Origin: Cyanobium sp. NIES-981
Lineage (GTDB): Bacteria; Cyanobacteriota; Cyanobacteriia; PCC-6307; Cyanobiaceae
DNA: 64,000 nt
NCBI GenBank assembly: GCA_945896675.1
Contig: CAMDEM010000008.1
Span: forward strand, 1-64,000
Direction: 5' to 3'
Under the pieces are notes generated by a model. The model saw only the letters and a program-made list of their open reading frames with translations. It was not told the DNA's origin and searched no databases. The position numbers and the translations under genes were made by a program. Shown here piece by piece: positions 56,227 to 64,000 of the stretch. Each line of letters begins with the position of its first letter. The stretch's first letter is position 1.

Positions 56227-56655
56227 CTAGGGAAGGGCTACCAGTAGCGCACCCGCTGCCATCAGCACAACGCCAATCCAGCCCCGCGGGCCAAGCTGTT
56301 CTCCCAACACCCAGACCCCAAACACTGCAATCAAGACAACACTGAACTTGTCGATGGCGGCCACCCGCGCGACGGGTCCTAACTGGAGGGCCTTGAAATA
56401 ACAAAGCCAGGAGGCCCCAGTAGCAAGACCTGACAGGGCAAGGGCTGCCAGGCTGGCCCGGGGAAGATGGACAAGCTGCTGCCAGCGCAGCTGGCCATTG
56501 ATCGCGAGCAAACCCGTAAGGGCCACCACCACCACAACGGTGCGAAGCAAGGTGGCGAGGTTGCTATCGATTCCCTCAACCCCAAATTTGGCAAAAACAG
56601 CGGTCAAAGCTGCCAGAACAGCTGCGCCAGCGGCCCAGAGTTGCCAGCCAACCAT
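56227..56655 (-). CDS. EamA-type (DMT) transporter, single-repeat form
   Basis: A 142-aa membrane protein with five helices, one EamA unit rather than the usual two, so it probably works as a dimer. ATG at 56655 gives the typical start MVGWQLWAAGAAVLAALTAV; the glycine-rich end (GEQLGPRGWIGVVLMAAGAL) is the family pattern. The frame extends 55 codons upstream without support. Substrate unknown. Confidence 0.85.
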   Translation of the reverse strand: MVGWQLWAAGAAVLAALTAVFAKFGVEGIDSNLATLLRTVVVVVALTGLLAINGQLRWQQLVHLPRASLAALALSGLATGASWLCYFKALQLGPVARVAAIDKFSVVLIAVFGVWVLGEQLGPRGWIGVVLMAAGALLVALP

Positions 56656-56801
56656 CAGCGTCCCCTCTGTGGGCCCCAGTCTGACGCGGGGCTTGCCGGT
56701 AGGTCGCCCGAAAGTATGCGAGGTTTTGAATGTTGAGGAGGCCTTGGAGCACCTGGAAGACCATGGAGCCAGCCCGACCCCGAACTTCGTCCAAGAAACC
56801 C

Positions 56802-57119
56802 ATGCCCAGCAACCCTCCATCGCGCTTGAAGCTCCTGGTCAGCCGTTGCGCCCATACAACGGTGATCGCCATGGCTCTCGGCACTGCAGGGGCACTGGCC
56901 CCAACGGCCCAAGCCCAAAGCTACCGGGACACCGTGATCAACGAACGCTGTACGAAGGCCGCTACGAACGATTTCGCAAAATTAGCCAAGACACCGCCGG
57001 CTGGCTTTATCCCCTTCACCTGCAGCTGTGTGGTCCAAGAGATCAACGCCCAAGTACCCGTTGACCAGGCCAGGGCGACCTGCAAAGCCCAAGCCATTGC
57101 AAAATTCGGCAAACCCTGA
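56802..57119 (+). CDS. Small secreted cysteine-containing protein
   Basis: A 105-aa precursor from ATG 56802. Residues 1-38 are a signal peptide (basic start, TTVIAMALGTAGALA, cleavage near AQAQS). The mature part has four Cys (ERCTKA, FTCSCVV, ATCKAQ), which probably form two disulfides. Upstream in-frame ATGs (56763 and 56730) would bury the signal. Function unknown. Confidence 0.62.
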   Translation: MPSNPPSRLKLLVSRCAHTTVIAMALGTAGALAPTAQAQSYRDTVINERCTKAATNDFAKLAKTPPAGFIPFTCSCVVQEINAQVPVDQARATCKAQAIAKFGKP

Positions 57120-57204
57120 TGGCAGGGGCTGTGGGAAAACCCATGCCGCCTCCCGTTGAAAAGGTTGGCCAACCCCCTTCCAGACACCATCACATCAAGC
57201 ACCA

Positions 57205-57477
57205 GTGAGCAAGTTTCAATCCATTATTTCAACGATTGCAGCCCTCGGCACAATCGCAGTCACGTCAGTGACGGCCTACAAGGTATTTGAAAGCCAGCAG
57301 GTCAATAGTACAAAACAACAAACGATTATCGATGATCTCAAACGCCAACTTCTCGAAAAGAAAGCAGAAACCGAACAACCCACCCCCGCCGTAGCAGTGC
57401 CGGCTCAACCAACCGCCCCCGACCCCTTAGCCGCCGGATCAGCATCGGCGCCACCGCTTCCACCCCTGACGAATTAA
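57205..57477 (+). CDS. Small membrane-anchored protein with proline-rich tail
   Basis: A 90-aa protein from GTG 57205: one N-terminal hydrophobic helix (about residues 6-24), a short coiled-coil-like stretch (STKQQTIIDDLKRQLLEKKA) and a Pro/Ala-rich C-terminus (PAVAVPAQPTAPDPLAAGSA). Likely membrane-tethered. No family recognised. Confidence 0.5.
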   Translation: MSKFQSIISTIAALGTIAVTSVTAYKVFESQQVNSTKQQTIIDDLKRQLLEKKAETEQPTPAVAVPAQPTAPDPLAAGSASAPPLPPLTN

Positions 57478-57528
57478 TGGGCTGCACCCACACAAGTGGA
57501 CGGCTCATGGCAGGTTGGGTCAGCAGGA

Positions 57529-57569
57529 TCACCCATTTGGGTGATAACACGCCTCACCCAAATGGGTGA
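57529..57569. repeat. Paired near-palindromes forming a large hairpin
   Basis: TCACCCATTTGGGTGA (57529-57544) and its exact reverse complement TCACCCAAATGGGTGA (57554-57569) are separated by 9 nt. Each arm is itself almost a palindrome. The element could be a 16-bp hairpin ending the upstream gene or a pair of operator sites in front of the histidine kinase gene at 57738. There is no T tract after it. Confidence 0.75.
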
Positions 57570-57737
57570 AACATGGGCAGAAACAAGGAACGGAGCGACC
57601 AACATTTGAGCCCAAATCGAACTGGTCACAGGGATTCTGGAGGAAAGATGAATTTGAAACACAAAAGTTAATAAGTGATCGTCATAGGCGCTTACAAATA
57701 GTCATAGCATCGTTGCATCATCCGTTGACTAAAGCTT

Positions 57738-59051
57738 ATGGTCTCCATTCCGCAGCGCAGAGCATTCCAGCAGGAACCCAGGGAGTTTCTTGTCGATGCC
57801 TGGCAAAAAATGTGCCAAATCGGCATGCCCGCAGGGATCGAAGAAACCCAAAAACATAAAATTATTGCCTTAAATATCGCCAATCTGATCGGAATTTTAC
57901 CGCTGAGATTAATTCTTGGCGTAAACTATGCCCTGGCAGGCCAATGGCCATCAGCGATCTTGATGGCCATAGCGTTTACAACGGTTGGTAGCATTGTCCT
58001 GCTGCGAATGGGCGGACGCCTGAGCTTTGGAATTTATCGACAGTCCACGATTCTCTTCACCTTTATTTGCCCAGTCCTACTAACATTTCTACTAGGGGGA
58101 TATGAAGGAAGCAGCATGGTCGTCATATGGTCGCTACTTTGCCCCTTGCTTGGCCTTCTTCTTGGCGAACCCAACACGGCACTGAGGTGGTTCTACCTCT
58201 TTCTCGTTGCCAATGGTTTAGCCCTTGGGGTTCAGGGCAGCCTGATGGGCTATCCAGCCAGCCCAATCGAGTGGCGCAATAATCTCGCCGCCTTCAATGT
58301 TATCGGGATTGGCAGCCTATTATTCCTTGGCTTGCGTTACTTTTTCAATCAACGACAGGTTGCGCTTGACAAACTTGATCACTTTGCGGCGCTTGCAGCC
58401 CATGAGTTACGCAATCCAGTAAGCACAATTCTGATCGCATTAAACCATTTGATGCGCAACTCTAGCGAACTAACAACGTCCAATCAGAAGGCACTTTATG
58501 CGGCGACCCATGAAGCAGAACGCTGCAAGCATTTGCTGAACGATCTTCTCGATATGAGCCGGGGCAAAGAAGCTGGCATTAAGCTATCGCTCCAATCGGT
58601 TGATGTGCTTCCGGTTCTAGAAGCTGCAGCTCGAAAAGCCACCCAATGCTTGGATGCTATAGTCGACATCGAATGCAAATTAAACCCTCAGCAAAGGATT
58701 GCAATGGTCGACCATGACCACCTGGAACAGGTGATCTACAACTTGGTTGAAAATAGCTCTAAGTATGCTAATCACCAGCAACCAATCGAGCTATCTATTA
58801 AGGCCCATCCGACCCAAAAACAACTGACAATTCGGGTGTCAGATTACGGCAAAGAACTAACCAGGCGGGAGCTGGATCAGATCTTCAACCCCTTTTTCCG
58901 CGCCCAAAATGCAAGTGGCAAAGTGGGTAGCGGCCTTGGACTCTATTTTGTGCGCAGCATTATAGAAACCATGAATGGAAGAGTGAGCGCCGAAGCAAGA
59001 CATGGCGGTGGACTAGAGGTGACGATCTGCGTACCAACGGGCCAATCCTGA
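57738..59051 (+). CDS. Membrane histidine kinase
   Basis: A 437-aa kinase. Residues about 45-200 form six membrane helices with little periplasmic domain, a MASE-like sensor. The phosphoacceptor is H222 in AAHELRNPVSTILIAL. ATP-binding motifs follow: N box NLVENSSKYA, G1-like SDYGKEL, F box FNPFFRA and G2 GSGLGLYFV. ATG at 57738. It is followed after 9 nt by its probable partner regulator. Base composition is lower in GC than the core genes. Confidence 0.9.
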   Translation: MVSIPQRRAFQQEPREFLVDAWQKMCQIGMPAGIEETQKHKIIALNIANLIGILPLRLILGVNYALAGQWPSAILMAIAFTTVGSIVLLRMGGRLSFGIYRQSTILFTFICPVLLTFLLGGYEGSSMVVIWSLLCPLLGLLLGEPNTALRWFYLFLVANGLALGVQGSLMGYPASPIEWRNNLAAFNVIGIGSLLFLGLRYFFNQRQVALDKLDHFAALAAHELRNPVSTILIALNHLMRNSSELTTSNQKALYAATHEAERCKHLLNDLLDMSRGKEAGIKLSLQSVDVLPVLEAAARKATQCLDAIVDIECKLNPQQRIAMVDHDHLEQVIYNLVENSSKYANHQQPIELSIKAHPTQKQLTIRVSDYGKELTRRELDQIFNPFFRAQNASGKVGSGLGLYFVRSIIETMNGRVSAEARHGGGLEVTICVPTGQS

Positions 59052-59060
59052 ACTCCCCCT

Positions 59061-59678
59061 ATGCCAACGCTCCTCGTCGTAGAAGACAATCTTGCCCTGG
59101 CCCAATGCCTATGCATTGAACTTGAGACAGAAGGATTTATGGCAGAGACGACACCTGATGGCGCCCAGGCTTTAAAAAGATTGAGGCAGCCCGAGCCAAT
59201 TGATCTCGTGCTACTCGACTGGGACTTGCCTGACTTCAGTGGCCTGGAACTCCTGCAAGTGATGCGCAAAAATAATTACTTGCAACCTGTGATGATGCTT
59301 ACAGCCCACGATGCCATTGATCATAAGGTTTTGGCGCTACAAGCCGGTGCCGACGATTATCTTGCCAAACCCTTTTCATTCGACGAGCTTCAAGCCAGGA
59401 TCTACGCCTTATTGCGGCGCAGCACAAGTCAGAACCAGACCGAGAAGCTTTTGGCAGGTGACAAGCAAATGGAATCGCCCCTGCTAAACATGCTATCGAG
59501 CCGTGAACGGGAAGTGCTTCAACATCTAGGGGAGGGAGAAAGCAATGCTGAAATTGGAGAGGCCCTGTGCATTAGCCAAGAGACAGTTAAATCACACGTC
59601 AAGTCACTATTACACAAACTAAAGGCCAAGGACCGCACCCACGCCGTTGTGATTGCCTTCCACGAAGGGTTAATTTGA
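59061..59678 (+). CDS. Response regulator: OmpR-like receiver with LuxR-type HTH
   Basis: A 205-aa regulator. The receiver (residues 1-120; D53 in LLDWDLPDFSG, Lys in DDYLAKPFS) closely resembles that of the OmpR-type regulator at 33924-34634. The output domain, however, is LuxR/NarL-type (about residues 142-200: SSREREVLQHLGEGESNAEI, SQETVKSHVKSLLHKL). This combination suggests domain exchange. Partner of the kinase just upstream. Confidence 0.92.
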   Translation: MPTLLVVEDNLALAQCLCIELETEGFMAETTPDGAQALKRLRQPEPIDLVLLDWDLPDFSGLELLQVMRKNNYLQPVMMLTAHDAIDHKVLALQAGADDYLAKPFSFDELQARIYALLRRSTSQNQTEKLLAGDKQMESPLLNMLSSREREVLQHLGEGESNAEIGEALCISQETVKSHVKSLLHKLKAKDRTHAVVIAFHEGLI

Positions 59679-59697
59679 GCTGAAGGTCCTTTGGGTT

Positions 59698-59880
59698 CTA
59701 CCGTCTAGTCATGAGACCCTGCTCAAGAAGAAATGCAGCAAGATTGCTAATGCTCCGGCCCTCATAGCCTGAACGCTCTATTAATTGATTCAGGATCGCG
59801 AATGGCACGGTGATCGAGATTCGCTTCGGCGCCTTTTGCTGGATGCCCAAGGCATTTTGTTGCAACTGATACAAATTCAT
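59698..59880 (-). CDS. Ribbon-helix-helix (CopG-like) protein
   Basis: A 60-aa protein. KRISITVPFAILNQLIERSG is the ribbon plus first helix and GRSISNLAAFLLEQGLM the second helix of an RHH DNA-binding domain. It would bind DNA as a dimer of dimers. It is convergent with the response regulator, with a 19-nt gap. It could be the antitoxin half of a toxin-antitoxin pair, but no toxin gene adjoins; a stand-alone regulator is more likely. Confidence 0.68.
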   Translation of the reverse strand: MNLYQLQQNALGIQQKAPKRISITVPFAILNQLIERSGYEGRSISNLAAFLLEQGLMTRR

Positions 59881-60216
59881 GGTTGCTTAAAGACTGGACA
59901 GGTTGCCTTTTGGCTTACAAAGTCTCTGCTGTATTTCTGCTGCTGTCGTCCCTCAAATGGGGGAACTACGCAACCTCAAAAGAGGGACTAGAAGAACGTA
60001 TCTACTGTAACCAAACCCACGGCATTATGAAACCTTCAATAGCCCAATCCCCACGCCTATCCGCCAATAGAAACATGGGGGATCCCGAAAGCAAGAACCA
60101 TTGAGTTGGCAGCGCCACAGCTCTTGTGCTCCGGTTCTGAAGCCGGTCACGACGCCAGGGCGCCAGGCCAGTAGGGATGACCTATCAAGCCCTACACAGC
60201 ACGAAATCCAAGCTCC
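59881..60216. other. Intergenic region without convincing genes
   Basis: 336 nt between the divergent RHH gene and the YcgJ-like gene. Short open frames exist on the plus strand but have no coding character. The region probably holds the two divergent promoters. I see no tRNA, clear terminator or repeat. Confidence 0.6.
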
Positions 60217-61278
60217 ATGACATTGCGATTCCCTGCATCTAGACCCGCCGTGATCGGCCTGCTGGGGGCAAGCTTGCTCTTCACAAACCAATCGGTGAAG
60301 CCTGCTGGGGCCCAAATGCAACAGGGATTCAGCAGCCCAACCCCCGGGGTGGTCTGTGACCAGATGGCGGCCACCTGCTTCGACCGTCAGGGAGCATCGG
60401 TGCGCCTCACCCAGACCTACTTCGGCAACAATGCCGCAAACAGACTCAATAAGCAGTTACGCGGTAGGCCATCCGCCAGCGACGTTCTGCTCAGCAACGG
60501 CGCCTTGTGCGATCTGAGGGGAATGACATGCTGGAGCGATGGCTGGCGCAGAAGCCAAGTTTCGACCCAGCTCAGCCAGCAATTATTCGGCTCGACTGCG
60601 TCCTCGAACTCCGGCTACAACGATGGCCTCCAGGGTCTGCAAACGCCAAGGGCGGGAGTTGCCTGTGATCCAAGCACCAAAACCTGCTACGACCAAAGCG
60701 GCCTATCCCTTGGGCTAACGCGGGATTACTTCGGCTCCTATGCCGAACAGACGGCCCTACGCAACCTGGCAGGACAAATGCCGCCGCAGCAATTCCGGTT
60801 GAGCACGGGCAGCTCCTGTGATGTGACGGCACGCACCTGTTGGAATGACGTGTGGAGCCGGCAACAGGTGAATACGGCCCTCACCAACCAACTCTTTAGC
60901 CCTGGTGGAATCAGCAGCAATCCATCGACCGACTACCAAACCAGCTCCACAGAAACCCGCCAAGCCCAATGCACAGTCAGCCGCTGGTTCCAAACACTTG
61001 TCAAGGGCAGCTGTGAAGTACGCGAAACAACCAACAACCTTGGACGCGTCCTGGAAGTGAACCTCCAGGACGGATCCCGCTACACCATCACCAGGCCACG
61101 CACTGGCAACTTCGAGCTGAGGGATCCCCAGGGGAAAATCTGGCCCTTACAAGTGCGCGACCAGGGACAAACGGTCAGTTTCAGCTGGTCGGATCGGGTA
61201 CTCAGCGTGGGCGACCAAGGCACCACCAACAGCGGACAGAGCCTGGGGGATCTGATCAACAGGTTGCTGGGCCAATAG
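60217..61278 (+). CDS. Secreted protein with two YcgJ-like repeats
   Basis: A 353-aa precursor with a signal peptide (residues 1-33). Two tandem units of about 110 residues follow, each with PGVVCD...TCFD..G.SVRLTQTYFG, then a ...CDLRGMTCW...LSQQLFG half; the second reads AGVACD...TCYD...LTRDYFG, then SSCDVTARTCW. The Cys pattern matches the YcgJ family of small periplasmic proteins, here duplicated. Residues about 245-353 form a separate beta-rich domain (CTVSRWFQTLVKGSCEVRET, DGSRYTITRPRTG). Function unknown. Confidence 0.75.
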   Translation: MTLRFPASRPAVIGLLGASLLFTNQSVKPAGAQMQQGFSSPTPGVVCDQMAATCFDRQGASVRLTQTYFGNNAANRLNKQLRGRPSASDVLLSNGALCDLRGMTCWSDGWRRSQVSTQLSQQLFGSTASSNSGYNDGLQGLQTPRAGVACDPSTKTCYDQSGLSLGLTRDYFGSYAEQTALRNLAGQMPPQQFRLSTGSSCDVTARTCWNDVWSRQQVNTALTNQLFSPGGISSNPSTDYQTSSTETRQAQCTVSRWFQTLVKGSCEVRETTNNLGRVLEVNLQDGSRYTITRPRTGNFELRDPQGKIWPLQVRDQGQTVSFSWSDRVLSVGDQGTTNSGQSLGDLINRLLGQ

Positions 61279-61367
61279 GCGATGGTCAAGTCGGGGGGCT
61301 CAAAGCAGGCCAAACCCGCACCCAAGGGCAAAACACGACCAGAATCAATCCTTTCGGAGTCCTGAGC

Positions 61368-61613
61368 GTGCTGTTCCCCTTCTCACCCTTCACGGCAGCG
61401 AAAGTCGCTGGCCTTCAAGCCACGGTTGTGCTGCTCCTGATGCTGTTGATGAAGTCAAACCTGCTCAGGGTGAAAATGTCCCTGCTGGGCAGCCTGGTGG
61501 GTTTGGTTCTACTGACTGGTTTTCTGGCAACAACGGGCCTACTCACAGCCGTCACTGCGGGCTCCATTGCCTACGCGCTGCGCCAGAAAAAATCCCGAGC
61601 ACAAACCGTCTGA
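61368..61613 (+). CDS. Small two-helix membrane protein
   Basis: An 81-aa protein from GTG 61368 with hydrophobic segments at about residues 15-30 and 38-68 and a basic end (RQKKSRAQTV). No family recognised. Lies between the YcgJ-like gene and a possible gene remnant. Confidence 0.45.
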   Translation: MLFPFSPFTAAKVAGLQATVVLLLMLLMKSNLLRVKMSLLGSLVGLVLLTGFLATTGLLTAVTAGSIAYALRQKKSRAQTV

Positions 61614-61638
61614 ACCTGAAACCGATTCAGCAGTGCTG

Positions 61639-61911
61639 ATGATCGATGTCGTGGCTTTTGTCATCATGCTGCCATTCCACCGCAGCCAACCACGCACTGA
61701 TACCAGCGCCATGCGGGAGCTGATGGATGGATTTGAGAGCCGTGGGGTCAAAGTCGTCACTGATCACCCCCGCTGCCGTGAAGCAACCGTTGAAGGGCTT
61801 TGCTGCAGCCGGGGACTGGAGGGGCAGGCGCTGGTCCATGGTGGGGGAACTGAATCGCTTCTATGGCCACCAAAACCAATCTGGGCACCCCCGCCAGCAT
61901 TAAGGCCTTGA
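61639..61911 (+). pseudogene. Possible remnant of a small cyanobacterial protein gene
   Basis: The open frame from ATG 61639 (MIDVVAFVIMLPFH) contains RELMDGFESRGVKVVTDHPR followed by CREATVEGL. The VVTDHPRC...GL pattern resembles the front of a picocyanobacterial protein family that continues into a metal-binding RHEGWH-like motif. Here the continuation is absent and the frame ends in a proline-rich run overlapping the next gene, so it looks truncated or decayed. Based on memory of the family; weak. Confidence 0.3.
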
Positions 61912-62072
61912 AGGAATCGGTGATGCTGCGGCACCGGCTGGCCTGCTCAGTGCGCGCCGAGCTGAACCGTATGGGACAGATGACCCCCACGGTGGCTCAC
62001 AAGGGAGCGATGGCAGCCGAGGTGGAACTACTCAAAGCAGTACTCGATTTGCTGATGGGCAAAGGCGGCTAA
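61863..62072 (+). CDS. Small helical protein of unknown function
   Basis: A 69-aa protein from ATG 61863, predicted all-helical and basic (KALKESVMLRHRLACSVRAE, EVELLKAVLDLLM). No family recognised. Its last bases overlap the end of the convergent hydroxylase gene by four nt. It may belong to the preceding possible remnant region. Confidence 0.45.
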   Translation: MATKTNLGTPASIKALKESVMLRHRLACSVRAELNRMGQMTPTVAHKGAMAAEVELLKAVLDLLMGKGG

Positions 62073-62881
62073 CCATCACCCACCGAGAACTGGCAAGAGA
62101 AGTTGGGCGTTCGACTCTTGATCCTGCAGGTGTAGGCCCAATCCTCCGTTCCCAAGACCCGGTCCCAGAAGGTGAAATAAAGCCCGAAGTGTTTGTTCTG
62201 ATGGTCGTGGTGAACAGAATGATGGGCTGGACCAATAATCCACCGTCCCAGCCAGTGATGGGGAAATCGAACTGGGAGCTGCTCCAAGCCCAGGTGATTA
62301 ACCACAGCCCAAATTGTCATCGTTGTCAGCACGGCCAAAATGGTGCCGAGATGCAGAGGGATAAGCCAGACAACACCAACAAGAAACATGGCATGGGCCA
62401 ACGATTCCATGGGCTCAAAAGCGAATGAAGTCCAGGGAGAAGGCCGACGGGACCTGTGATGACCCTGGTGGGCCCAATGATAAAAGCTGGGGCGATGAAA
62501 CAGGCGATGGGTGACATAAAAGAAGCTATCCTGCAAAATTAGCACCAGGAAATAACTCCCTCCGATGTACCACCAGCCATAGGTACCTAGCTGGTCATAG
62601 ATACGGGTATAGCCAAGCAGGTGGAGCTCTATTGCTGCTGCCATTGCCATGGCAAAGATGGCTGCTGAAACAATCGACAATCGTACATCTTGGAAGACAT
62701 CTTGATCCAGCAGGCTAGATCGGGCACAGACCAGCCACCAGGCCAAACCCGCCACAACTAAATAACGGACAAGAATAATAATGAACAAGCAAAGTGCATA
62801 GAATGGAAACGAGTAAATTCCCACGCCAAAAAAAAGAGCCTGTACATTTATTTCCAAAAATTGCAAACAGATCCCCCTCAC
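62069..62881 (-). CDS. Fatty acid hydroxylase / sterol desaturase family protein
   Basis: A 270-aa membrane di-iron enzyme with about four helices. The His clusters are H125-RLF-H129, H138-QG-HH142 and H221-SV-HH225, plus H209/H210, as required for two irons. Family members hydroxylate fatty acids, carotenoids or sterols; the substrate here is not evident. Start GTG 62881; AT-rich upstream sequence. It stands alone. Confidence 0.88.
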   Translation of the reverse strand: MRGICLQFLEINVQALFFGVGIYSFPFYALCLFIIILVRYLVVAGLAWWLVCARSSLLDQDVFQDVRLSIVSAAIFAMAMAAAIELHLLGYTRIYDQLGTYGWWYIGGSYFLVLILQDSFFYVTHRLFHRPSFYHWAHQGHHRSRRPSPWTSFAFEPMESLAHAMFLVGVVWLIPLHLGTILAVLTTMTIWAVVNHLGLEQLPVRFPHHWLGRWIIGPAHHSVHHDHQNKHFGLYFTFWDRVLGTEDWAYTCRIKSRTPNFSCQFSVGDG

Positions 62882-62978
62882 AGCTCAATAAAACACTAGG
62901 CAGAAACGACTAAAGGCATAGAACCATCGCCTCGATGTGGGGCGGATTTACGCTTTCTTCGCGACCCGCAGATTTTGA

Positions 62979-63413
62979 TTAACTGTAGCAGTTGGCATTC
63001 CAACGATCCTGCAGGGCCTTAACCTGAACCGTATCTCCTGAGCGTTCAGCAACCTTGATACCCATTTGGGTCTGGTTGCAATTCGCCTGGCGAACCATCT
63101 GGACCCGCTGGGTTCTGAGGTCTTGGATCTGGCCAATCAACTGTTGGCGCTCCAGCGACCGTTGGGCGGAAACAGCCTGGTTGGCCTGCTCAGCATCCAA
63201 TGCCCTCAGTTGGAGGGTGAAGATCGACTCTTGCTTGCGCAACTGGTCGGCCTCGTCACTGCGTTCCTGTAGTGCCTTGGCTTGGAGGGCCTGCTGATCC
63301 ATGGCACGCTGTTGTTGACCAATCTGGCCCCTTTGGTTAATCACCACAATGGAGCCAAAACCGATCACAGCAACGATCGCTCCTGTGAGCCAAATTTGAT
63401 TTTCACGACGCAT
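62979..63413 (-). CDS. Membrane-anchored coiled-coil protein
   Basis: A 144-aa protein from ATG 63413: one N-terminal TM helix (about residues 8-26), then a long Gln/Ala/Leu-rich coiled coil (about 30-110), then a short end with two Cys (ANCNQTQMG and NANCYS). Probably periplasmic and membrane-tethered. No family recognised. Confidence 0.6.
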   Translation of the reverse strand: MRRENQIWLTGAIVAVIGFGSIVVINQRGQIGQQQRAMDQQALQAKALQERSDEADQLRKQESIFTLQLRALDAEQANQAVSAQRSLERQQLIGQIQDLRTQRVQMVRQANCNQTQMGIKVAERSGDTVQVKALQDRWNANCYS

Positions 63414-63527
63414 GGCATTCAACCTCTCGTTCAGGGTTTGATAAGTTCATTGGAGACTTGCCAAAGCAGGAAGGGGGTAAACGCGGAATAGCTGCATCCC
63501 CCCCAACGCTCCCGACTAGCCCACCAA

Positions 63528-63842
63528 TCAGGAGGCTTTGTCGGCGTTCTTGTTGGCCTTCTGCAGGTTGGCCGCGGTGTTCATGGCCGAACCCTGGACC
63601 TGCTTGGCAGCACCTTTGATCTTGTCTTCATTTTTGCCGGTCAGATCGCCAGCGGCAGACTGGAGCCGTCCTTCCGCTGTTTTGGCCTTGGCATCAATCT
63701 TTTTGGTCATCAATACCGTCGGAAGGGGATAGGGAGAGCCAAGGCTGGTGCTGGGGCTGGAAAGCGCTAAAGCTGGCACTGGACTCAGCAACGACGTCAA
63801 CAAAGTGACGACCGCCAACAGGGCAACGATCAGGCTTTTCAT
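63528..63842 (-). CDS. CsbD-like stress protein with signal peptide
   Basis: A 104-aa precursor from ATG 63842. A signal peptide (MKSLIVALLAVVTLLTSLLS, cleavage near ALA at about 25) is followed by a CsbD-like domain (KIDAKAKTAEGRLQSAAGDL, KNEDKIKGAAKQVQGSA), hydrophilic and helical. CsbD proteins are general-stress proteins that are normally cytoplasmic; export here is unusual but known in cyanobacteria. The frame extends upstream without support. Confidence 0.78.
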   Translation of the reverse strand: MKSLIVALLAVVTLLTSLLSPVPALALSSPSTSLGSPYPLPTVLMTKKIDAKAKTAEGRLQSAAGDLTGKNEDKIKGAAKQVQGSAMNTAANLQKANKNADKAS

Positions 63843-64000
63843 CGCGTTAATGGCAACGGAACGGCACGGGGTGCCATTCCCATCCCTAAACAGAAGATCC
63901 GGCCCTAGGCAGCCAGGGGAGTGGATCCCCCCCACCTGTGATGCAGTTCAGGAGCGCTTGCTATCGGAGAATTCAATGGCCCTGTGGGTGGCTCCGGTTT

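Noticed and set aside
59698..59880. Toxin-antitoxin module around the RHH protein
   Set aside because: Neither neighbour encodes a toxin-like protein, so an antitoxin role is not supported.
59883..60104. 73-aa plus-strand frame in the 59.9-60.2 kb gap
   Set aside because: No coding character; it overlaps the region where the divergent RHH and YcgJ-like promoters must lie.

Overview
The window is about 64 kb of GC-rich chromosome from a unicellular picocyanobacterium of the Synechococcus/Cyanobium type. The evidence is a chlorophyll synthase, a PetP-like cytochrome b6f subunit, a high-light-inducible protein, a MenG methyltransferase, cyanobacterial housekeeping genes (pnp, rpsN, serS, lepA, glyQ, hisF, rsmB, rsmI, gluQRS) and many small proteins of a picocyanobacterial kind. 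No rRNA, CRISPR array, transposase or integrase was seen. Genus and species cannot be fixed from the sequence alone.

Layout. 0.2-10 kb: two very large, probably extracellular proteins (1874 and 1265 aa) and a small companion protein. The first combines beta-propeller-like repeats, an FKBP-type prolyl isomerase domain, a recently duplicated repeat and two dockerin/EF-hand-like units. The second has cadherin-like and degenerate RTX-like repeats. 10-13 kb (minus strand): MFS transporter, MlaE-type permease and a DUF3119 membrane protein. 13-31.8 kb: mostly housekeeping, with tRNA-Gly(UCC), tRNA-Arg(UCU), glycogen debranching, HU, an HLIP, a response regulator with a truncated DNA-binding domain, PNPase, S14, endonuclease III, an RseP-type protease, seryl-tRNA synthetase, Nfu and LepA.

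31.8-42 kb is the most interesting region. A plus-strand operon of four overlapping pseudopilin genes converges on a minus-strand series that starts with a PilA-like major pilin. That series continues through a minor pilin, a PilX/GspK-like pseudopilin, two further prepilins and a 532-aa prepilin whose C-terminal half is a von Willebrand A domain with a complete MIDAS. It ends with a histidine kinase and an OmpR-type regulator, only 14 nt after the VWA-pilin stop. I propose a type IV filament with an adhesive tip pilin genetically linked to its own two-component system. No assembly ATPase, platform protein or secretin lies in the window, so assembly would use machinery encoded elsewhere.

42-54 kb: an orphan peptide/nickel-type ABC permease, TrmH, an alkyltransferase-like protein without the catalytic Cys, RsmB, a class A penicillin-binding protein, ChlG, PetP, HisF, MenG, GlyQ, ComEC and tRNA-Ser(CGA). 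54-64 kb is accessory in character: a glycosyltransferase, aquaporin Z, a half-size EamA transporter, many small secreted or membrane proteins, a second two-component system with an OmpR-like receiver joined to a LuxR-type HTH, a YcgJ-like tandem-repeat secreted protein, a fatty acid hydroxylase and a secreted CsbD-like protein.
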